Positions 15,201-20,270 of a stretch of DNA of 21,948 nt are shown here, piece by piece. This DNA is from an uncultured Bacilli bacterium (GTDB lineage Bacteria > Bacillota_I > Bacilli_A > RF39 > UBA660). The position numbers and the translations under genes were made by a program. The stretch covers positions 1 to 21,948 of the forward strand of contig CANPYA010000005.1 in the NCBI GenBank assembly GCA_947587565.1, read 5' to 3'. Position 1 is the stretch's first letter. Every line of letters begins with the position of its first letter. The notes under the pieces are model-generated. The model was not told where the DNA came from and ran no database searches. It saw only the letters and a program-made list of their open reading frames with translations.

Positions 15201-16795
15201 ATGCCGCTGCTAAAAGTAAAAATTTAGTAGCTAAAAAATTATGGCTAAATAAAATACCTTCTGAAATATTTATTAATGATTTAATGAAAAAATATAATTA
15301 TATTCCTGAAAAATGGAATATTGAAGCAATTGTTGGAGAACTTGATGATCCACATCGTCAAAGTCAAAGATTATTGACATTAGATTTAAATAATTCCGGA
15401 AATACTTTAATATATGGTGTTAGTGGTTCAGGAAAAGAAGTAATGTTAACCTCTATAATATATAGTTTAATCATTTCTCATAGTTCAGATGAAATTAATA
15501 TATATGTCTTAGATTTTGGTACAGAGATGTTTGGCATCTTTAAATCAGCTCCGCAAGTTGGAGATATTATCTTTATGCAAGAGGATGAGAAGATAGCTAA
15601 TTTATTTAATCTTATTGCAAGAGAACTGGAGTATCGTAAAAAATTATTTGTTGACTATAATGGCGATTATAATTTATATATTAAACAAAGTGGTCATACA
15701 TTGCCAAGAATGATTGTGATTATTAATAATTATGAGGCTTTAAATGAAAATTATGAAGACTATATTGATATATTATCTGGTTTATCTAGAGAAGTTGAAA
15801 GGTATGGTATAAGTTTTATTATAACAACCTCCGGTGTTAATTCCGTTCGGGGTAAAACTAGTCAAAACTTTAGTAATCAATTATGTCTACAATTTAATGA
15901 TCCAACTGATTATTCAAGTATTTTAGGTTCAACTCATGGTATGGTTCCTTCTGAGATAATTGGTCGTGGTCTAATAAGACAAAATGGTGAATTATACGAA
16001 TATCAAACAGCTTATCCATATAAATGGAATGAAATAAATACATTCATTAAAGATATTTGTGAAAACTTAAGAAATAACTTATCAGGTAAAGCTAGAAAGA
16101 TTGCTGTTTTACCAGAACATGTTAGATTTGAAGATATAAGTAATAAAATATCTGATTTATCTAATGTTCCAATCGGTATTGAAAAAGATACTCTTCAAAT
16201 ATCAACATTTGACTTTTATCGTAATCCAATTTCATTAATTTCTACTCAAGATGCATCTATAATAGATAAATTTGTTGCTTCTTTAGGAGAAGTTATTGGT
16301 AAAATAAATAATACTTATGTTTACATATATGATTTTAATGATTATATAAGTGATAATAGTATATTTACTAATTATTATAATAATAATGCTGATATGGCAT
16401 TCAATGTTTTAGATAAGGCTTTAACAAATACTGCGGACAATCATGTATTTATAATTTATGGTATAGATAATTTTAAAAATGGATTGAGTATGGATAATCA
16501 AGATAAATTTATGAATATTTTAAATGATTTAAAAAATTATCCTAAGATAAGAATTATTATAATTGATGATGTTAATCGTATTAAAAATTATGAATATGAA
16601 GATTTTTATCGCAACAATGTTCAACCAACATTTGCTATTTGGATAGGTTCTGGGGTAACTGATCAGTATACAATTAAATGTTCAACTTACAATAAAGAAA
16701 CACGTAGTCAAATTGAAATTGATTTTGGTTATAATATCTTTAGAGGTTCAGCAAAATTAATAAAAGTTTTAGATTTTTATTCAGAAGATGAATAG
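12233..16795 (+). CDS. essC: Type VIIb secretion ATPase EssC (FtsK/SpoIIIE family)
   Basis: EssC is the membrane-anchored motor of the Firmicutes type VII secretion system and recognises its substrates. At 1520 aa it has the expected size. In order: FHA-like domains (about 1-90 and 100-185, with FTIGKDKN at 107-114 and NNHAIIS), and two membrane helices (about 257-284 and 293-315). A basic coiled-coil and degenerate first domain come next, and then three FtsK-like modules. Module one has Walker A GMTGSGKS (715-722), DYKGGG (747-752) and IISDEFAELKKEEPEF. Module two has GVSGSGKE (1062-1069), where the usual Ser/Thr is Glu, and IVIINNYEA where Asp-Glu would be expected. Module three lacks a recognisable P-loop. 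So only the first site looks fully competent. The ribosome binding site is AAGGGG. It stands between effector operons with its own promoter and terminator. Confidence 0.96.
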   Translation: MQIILIKKDKLYKYPFPNKNISSFFVRDKIDGNERDLIEIAVKNGKWIIKSNNICQIVSDKEEVIETTLNLNNFYFLKTNNEKMYLLVSEENDRTFESYYINGNGSFTIGKDKNASICFRNGAINNNHAIISKNDKTLEIEAVDNVYGIYINNNRIQKKILNNGDNIFIMGLRIIYINNYLIINNYNSSLKINSPILIKKSLPTDTGPLLETEENDSLDLYEENDYFDRQPRFVTSIIKEDFKIDSPPSKVEKDEMPVIYTIGPMITMAMSSAVTASVSIINVTTNKGNWLSVVPTIVITITMVVSTILWPTLMRRYNKKRQEKKEQERQTKYITYLQEKKQKIENLRISQAQILMENYPDPKNLAVTILNKKTNLWERLIESDDFLNVRLGLGTVSLQINLSYAVEDFTMASDNLKDELNKVAESAKDIENAPYTISLTERNKLVLMGEKYYKEEMLKSIILQLVTNQSYNDLKLVFMLSEDDNSLWDDFKILPHTWSNSREIRFFANNYDEMSKISFYLEQVFTQRKYSEEDGKRVERNITYKNVAPYYLIIVDNIKKNKNIEIIKKILEEPNNIGFGLIILNDGIANLPNEVTDFLTAAGENSAIIQNDLNKDKQNTFVMDNLNGLDYSLLCEKLSSIPIKLPLMLDDITNSLGFLEMYKVGNIEQLNILDRWENNNPVNSLSVPIGVHTDGEVFTLDLHEKFHGPHGLIAGMTGSGKSEFIITYILSMCLNFSPEEVSFVLIDYKGGGLTGAFENSLTGFRLPHLAGTITNLDTAEIKRSLASIESELKRRQELFNNAKAKLNESTLDIYKYQKLYRDGLITEPISHLFIISDEFAELKKEEPEFMDELISTARIGRSLGVHLILATQKPSGIVDDQIWSNSKFKVCLKVQEKADSMDVIKCADAAALKNVGRFYLQVGYNDYFAMGQAAYAGVKYIPKDKISKTVDHNISFLNNIGDTIKSIETMPLKEEKSFGEELPNVLNYIDAAAKSKNLVAKKLWLNKIPSEIFINDLMKKYNYIPEKWNIEAIVGELDDPHRQSQRLLTLDLNNSGNTLIYGVSGSGKEVMLTSIIYSLIISHSSDEINIYVLDFGTEMFGIFKSAPQVGDIIFMQEDEKIANLFNLIARELEYRKKLFVDYNGDYNLYIKQSGHTLPRMIVIINNYEALNENYEDYIDILSGLSREVERYGISFIITTSGVNSVRGKTSQNFSNQLCLQFNDPTDYSSILGSTHGMVPSEIIGRGLIRQNGELYEYQTAYPYKWNEINTFIKDICENLRNNLSGKARKIAVLPEHVRFEDISNKISDLSNVPIGIEKDTLQISTFDFYRNPISLISTQDASIIDKFVASLGEVIGKINNTYVYIYDFNDYISDNSIFTNYYNNNADMAFNVLDKALTNTADNHVFIIYGIDNFKNGLSMDNQDKFMNILNDLKNYPKIRIIIIDDVNRIKNYEYEDFYRNNVQPTFAIWIGSGVTDQYTIKCSTYNKETRSQIEIDFGYNIFRGSAKLIKVLDFYSEDE

Positions 16796-16806
16796 AAATC
16801 TTTTTT
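16771..16806 (+). terminator. Intrinsic terminator overlapping the essC stop
   Basis: AGATTTTTATTC (16771-16782) pairs with GAATAGAAATCT (16790-16801) with one G-U pair, around a seven-base loop, and TTTTT (16802-16806) follows. The essC stop codon is inside the descending stem, so transcription likely ends here and later genes use their own promoters. Confidence 0.75.
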
Positions 16807-16865
16807 AATAAAACTAATTTGTTTACAATTTTTATACAAAGTGAATGTCTTAAGTCAAAATAGAA

Positions 16866-16894
16866 TTGTAATTTTTTTGAGTATATGTTATATT
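16866..16894 (+). promoter_or_regulatory. Promoter of the 104-aa gene
   Basis: TTGTAA (16866-16871), a 17-base spacer and TATATT (16889-16894) preceded by TGT give a good extended -10 promoter, 23 bases before the ATG. Confidence 0.65.
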
Positions 16895-16917
16895 TAAAAT
16901 AGAAAGAGGTTAACAAA

Positions 16918-17232
16918 ATGAGCGAAGAAGAAATAAAGGAATTAGCTAAGGATGTTGATTTAATATTAGGAGGAAATTACAAAATTGATACTGATTTATC
17001 AAGTATGATAGATGATGTTTTAGCAGAAATTAAAAAGGATCCTAAAAATAGTTTTTTAAAAAAATTAGTTACAAATTTATGTAATCAAAGAATTTATATT
17101 AATGTTCAAAGTGTCTTACTTCTTGAAAATAAAGAAGATAAAAAAACTATGTTAGAAGAAATGAAAGCATTATTAAAAAATAGAATGGATAAGGCTCAAG
17201 AAGTAGCAAAATATATTTCTAGTCTTGAATAA
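16918..17232 (+). CDS. Uncharacterised 104-aa helical protein next to essC
   Basis: I do not recognise this protein. It is acidic at the N-terminus (MSEEEIKELAKDVD), predicted mostly helical, without signal peptide, membrane helix or WXG motif. A single cysteine lies in TNLCNQR (67-73), and a Lys/Met-rich helix ends the protein. It has a strong ribosome binding site (AAAGAGGT) and its own promoter, between essC and the third effector operon. It is not like the Lap1- or Lap2-like paralogs of this island. Possible roles are a cytoplasmic immunity protein, a chaperone or an accessory component. The position is the only basis for any of these. Confidence 0.7.
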   Translation: MSEEEIKELAKDVDLILGGNYKIDTDLSSMIDDVLAEIKKDPKNSFLKKLVTNLCNQRIYINVQSVLLLENKEDKKTMLEEMKALLKNRMDKAQEVAKYISSLE

Positions 17233-17274
17233 TAAATTAAAGAAATAAAATTTATTGTTAAAAAATAACTAATA

Positions 17275-17303
17275 TTGAAAATTTAGTTTACTTATGTTAC
17301 TAT
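17275..17303 (+). promoter_or_regulatory. Promoter of the third effector operon
   Basis: TTGAAA (17275-17280), a 17-base spacer and TACTAT (17298-17303) preceded by TGT form an extended -10 promoter, 25 bases before the ATG at 17329. Confidence 0.68.
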
Positions 17304-17328
17304 TAAAAATAGATGAGAGGTAAAAAAT

Positions 17329-19218
17329 ATGGGAACAACACAAGAAATTGAATATAATGGTCAAAAATACATTGTTTATATACCAGAGAATTGTGATGCT
17401 AATACTAGTCTAGTTTACTATGCTCATGGGGCTGGTCGGCTTACTGATGATAAACAACCATTTGAAGATTTTTTAAGTAATGGTGGTAAATTAGATTCAA
17501 TAGTTGTTCTTTCGGCAAGTATTTCTACATCTGAAACTAATTTAAATAATATTAGTGAATATTTGGATACTTTAATAGAAAAATATGGTATAGCACTAGA
17601 TAATGTATCTTTTAGTGGTTTTTCATCTGGTGGAAATACTGCTCAAAAAACTTTTTTAAATTTTATTGCAAGACATCCTGAAGCTGAAGCTAGTTTAGTT
17701 TATATTGATTCTGTCTGGCCAAATTATTTAAATGATTATTTAGATGCTGGCGGAAGTTTAGAAGGTAAAATAATTATTGATATTATAGGAACTGGGTTTG
17801 CATTTAATGGTGATTGTGAGGCATTAAAAAAAGCAAATGGTGCTGGGGCAAGTGTTTATACATTGAAGGGTAATCAAAATAAATCACATCCTGGTGAAAA
17901 TGCCAATTTTTTTAAATATGCTTTAAGTTATTTATGTAATCGAAATTGCGATTTTCCAATTACCGATTATTTTACTATTGGAAAATATAATAAAGATGGG
18001 GTATTAAAAACATACAGTGGTGAATTGAGTGATGAAGATAGAAGAGAATTAAATGCTATATGTGAAGAATTAGCAAGTATATTAAGAGTAGACCAAGATC
18101 CAGCTTTAATATACCAAAGAATGGTAAATGATGTTCAAGGATTAAAAAATAAATACTTTGGCGAAGGAAGCGAATGGAAATGGAATAATGCAACATTAGA
18201 AAGCGAATTGCAAAACTTAGTAAGTCAAGTAAGTGGATTAGAATATATGCAAGATGCAGAAGCAGGGGGATATGAAAGTACAACAGAGATACCAAATCTT
18301 GAGGCAGAAAAACAAAAATTATTGTATGCTAATGTAACAGGATTAATTTTAAATATAGATAAAATAATTGAAACAGCTTATATGATACAAGATTCAATAG
18401 AAATAACAGAAGAAACAAAATCAGAAGAAGCAAGTGAATTAGAGGTTGCCGATGAACAAACAAATTCTAGTGGAACCGGATTTTTAGGTATGATTGATTC
18501 AGCAATTGAAAAAGGGAAAGAAAAATTTAAAAATATTGTAGAAAGTGCATATGAATGGTTACATCCCGATCCAAAAATAGAATTACCAGGGGTACTAGGA
18601 TATTTACAAAGAGGATTTATGAATGCACATCATGGATTTGATGAGTTAATATGGGGAATATTAGGATATGATGTACCAGAATTAGAAGATCCAAATAAAA
18701 TAGCAAATTCAGCAAAAAAACCACTAGGAAAAGGAGGCGGAGGCCAAGCCGGAGGTGGAAGCGGAAGAGGAGGAAGTCCTGAAGAGCCAGAGAAACCAAG
18801 TAATCATAGTGGTGGAGGATATTATGGAGGAGGATATAATCCAAGTCCAGAAACAAATACGGAAGTATCAGAAGGATATGATATAAAGAAAGATTTTCCA
18901 AAATGGGAAGAAATATATACTGATGAGAATAGGTTAGTATATGAAAGTGAAGAAGGATATAAAGTAGTAATACATCATAATGAAGAAGAGATAACAGGAG
19001 TAGAACATTATTATGACTTTAAGACAGAGGCAAATGCGGAAGCAAATTATGATAAAGTAATAAATAAATATGTAAATGAAGATTATGCAGATGTAGTAAT
19101 AAGGAATGGTCAATATATAAAGATGGTATATAAAGAAGAATCATATAGTGGAATGACATTAAGTAAATTTAAAGAAAGATTTGCAGATTTAAAATTAGTT
19201 GAAAAGGAGGAAATTTAA
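17329..19218 (+). CDS. Alpha/beta-hydrolase putative T7SS effector 3 with long modular tail
   Basis: This 629-aa protein has an N-terminal alpha/beta hydrolase (about 1-205): YYAHGAG (30-36), nucleophile elbow GFSSGG (97-102, Ser99), possible acid Asp127 and histidine His187 (NKSHPGE). From about 265 comes the two-helix module with WKWNNATLES (283-292) and turn STTEIPNLE (317-325). It is followed by an acidic linker, a helical segment (about 384-450), a Gly-rich linker (about 467-505) and a C-terminal domain (about 520-629) that I cannot name. YMIQD (351-355) fits the YxxxD secretion motif. Residues from Val269 to about 535 are encoded by DNA identical to the 20271 gene. Codon use shifts at the head-tail border: the head favours GGT and ACT, the tail GGA and ACA. 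The gene is likely a chimera. Its partner gene starts one base after the stop. Confidence 0.8.
   Translation: MGTTQEIEYNGQKYIVYIPENCDANTSLVYYAHGAGRLTDDKQPFEDFLSNGGKLDSIVVLSASISTSETNLNNISEYLDTLIEKYGIALDNVSFSGFSSGGNTAQKTFLNFIARHPEAEASLVYIDSVWPNYLNDYLDAGGSLEGKIIIDIIGTGFAFNGDCEALKKANGAGASVYTLKGNQNKSHPGENANFFKYALSYLCNRNCDFPITDYFTIGKYNKDGVLKTYSGELSDEDRRELNAICEELASILRVDQDPALIYQRMVNDVQGLKNKYFGEGSEWKWNNATLESELQNLVSQVSGLEYMQDAEAGGYESTTEIPNLEAEKQKLLYANVTGLILNIDKIIETAYMIQDSIEITEETKSEEASELEVADEQTNSSGTGFLGMIDSAIEKGKEKFKNIVESAYEWLHPDPKIELPGVLGYLQRGFMNAHHGFDELIWGILGYDVPELEDPNKIANSAKKPLGKGGGGQAGGGSGRGGSPEEPEKPSNHSGGGYYGGGYNPSPETNTEVSEGYDIKKDFPKWEEIYTDENRLVYESEEGYKVVIHHNEEEITGVEHYYDFKTEANAEANYDKVINKYVNEDYADVVIRNGQYIKMVYKEESYSGMTLSKFKERFADLKLVEKEEI
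18131..18931 (+). repeat. Perfect direct repeat of at least 801 bp, copy 1
   Basis: By eye this stretch is identical to 21148-21948 at a constant offset of 3017 bases. The left border is sharp: G18130 versus T21147. The right border is unknown because copy 2 reaches the window end. It encodes the shared tail of effectors 3 and 4. Confidence 0.93.
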
Positions 19219-19219
19219 T

Positions 19220-19792
19220 ATGGCAAGAATTGTTGCAGCAGATTTAGGAGCAGCAAATGCTGAAGCAGGAAAAGTGGAACAATTACATGATGAGTTAGTT
19301 AATCTTAAAGAAGCAGTAATTAGTTTTGATGATCGACTTATAATAGATTCTGAAGGCCCTGATGTTGATCGATTAAAGTCATCGATTTCAGAATATTCAA
19401 CATCGTTAGGAAAGGTTATTGAAACAATATCTTCTTTTACTAGTGCATGTACAACTGCCAATGATAAAGTTTTAGGAGTAATGACAACGGACTATGTAGA
19501 CGATAAAGAAATTGAAGAATTAAAAGCCGAAAAAAGTAAATTGGAAAGTGAAAGAGATAATGCCCAAAGTATTATTGATTCGTTTTCTGCTCTTGATCCT
19601 GATAATAAATGGGCTGATTGGACAACTTTTTTTAGAGCCATAGCAGATAGATGGAGTTGGAGACTTAATGGTCATGTTAATGATATTCAAAAAGATATAG
19701 AATATATGGAAGGTGTAATGTCTACATGTGCTGAAGCAGCTAGTACTTTTGATGCTAGTACTTCTGATATTGTTATAAGTGTAAAAAGATAG
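19220..19792 (+). CDS. Helical WXG100/Lap1-like partner protein 3
   Basis: This 190-aa helical protein starts one base after effector 3, with an excellent AAAGGAGG (19203-19210) inside that gene's last codons. An upstream ATG at 19199 is in frame but would read through the ribosome binding site. It shares landmarks with the 9488 and 10442 products: a VxAADLGAANAE start, a turn with GPDVD, TANDK, and TTDYVDDKEIEEL. It also has a Trp-rich segment (WADWTTFFRAIADRWSW). It is less similar to them than they are to each other. The role is inferred to be a dedicated partner of effector 3, comparable to Lap1-type proteins of LXG effectors. Confidence 0.7.
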   Translation: MARIVAADLGAANAEAGKVEQLHDELVNLKEAVISFDDRLIIDSEGPDVDRLKSSISEYSTSLGKVIETISSFTSACTTANDKVLGVMTTDYVDDKEIEELKAEKSKLESERDNAQSIIDSFSALDPDNKWADWTTFFRAIADRWSWRLNGHVNDIQKDIEYMEGVMSTCAEAASTFDASTSDIVISVKR

Positions 19793-19803
19793 GATGATTT
19801 ATA

Positions 19804-20175
19804 ATGGATGAAAATAAGGAAAAAAAAGCTGATAATTCGAATATTGAAGCTAAACAAAAAATAAATAAAATAGATAGTGAAATAGAAAATGCCACTAAAG
19901 GTATTAAAAAATTAGAATCAATGAAAGAAAGTTTTATAAAGATTAATAAATCATTAGATAAATGTTATAATTTATTACAATATTCAATGTATAGTAAAGA
20001 AAAAAGTATTCAATATGATGAAAATTCTAATAATAATATAAAAATGCTTAATGAATTAACCGAACATATTGATGAGGGAAAAAGATATTTAAACCAAAGA
20101 ATTGAAATTTTGAATAGTGAAAAAGAAAAAATTCAAAAAAATAAGCGTGATAAAGAATCAGAAGAAAAAGATTAA
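19804..20175 (+). CDS. Coiled-coil Lap2-like partner protein 2
   Basis: This 123-aa charged coiled-coil protein aligns gaplessly with the 10027 product (EKKADNxNxE at residues 6-15, FIKINKSLDK, and a closing IQKNKRDKE). The pair defines a small family within this island. A TAGGATG-type ribosome binding site precedes it and it lies 11 bases after the 19220 gene. The order effector, Lap1-like, Lap2-like is the same as in the first operon (8358, 9488, 10027). It is probably a cytoplasmic chaperone or targeting partner, by analogy to DUF3958-class Lap2 proteins. Confidence 0.7.
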   Translation: MDENKEKKADNSNIEAKQKINKIDSEIENATKGIKKLESMKESFIKINKSLDKCYNLLQYSMYSKEKSIQYDENSNNNIKMLNELTEHIDEGKRYLNQRIEILNSEKEKIQKNKRDKESEEKD

Positions 20176-20176
20176 T

Positions 20177-20209
20177 AGTTTTTTGTTATAAAAATAAACA
20201 AAAAATTTT
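20177..20209 (+). terminator. Hairpin after the third effector operon, weak terminator
   Basis: AGTTTTTTGTT (20177-20187) pairs with AACAAAAAATT (20197-20207) with one G-U pair around a nine-base loop. Only a short T-run ending at 20209 follows, so termination may be inefficient. Confidence 0.4.
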
Positions 20210-20234
20210 CAAATGGGCTATTTTATGATACAAT
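20206..20234 (+). promoter_or_regulatory. Promoter of effector 4
   Basis: TTTTCA (20206-20211), a 17-base spacer and TACAAT (20229-20234) preceded by TGA resemble the extended -10 promoters found elsewhere in the island. The ATG is 37 bases downstream, with AGTAGGTGG (20254-20262) as ribosome binding site. Confidence 0.55.
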
Positions 20235-20270
20235 TAAATAGTAGATGATATTGAGTAGGTGGTTTACTAT

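Noticed and set aside
18617..18901. Minus-strand 94-codon frame, repeated identically at 21634-21918
   Set aside because: Its identity only reflects the perfect DNA repeat; it is antisense to the effector tail and Leu/His-rich in a way expected for a shadow frame.
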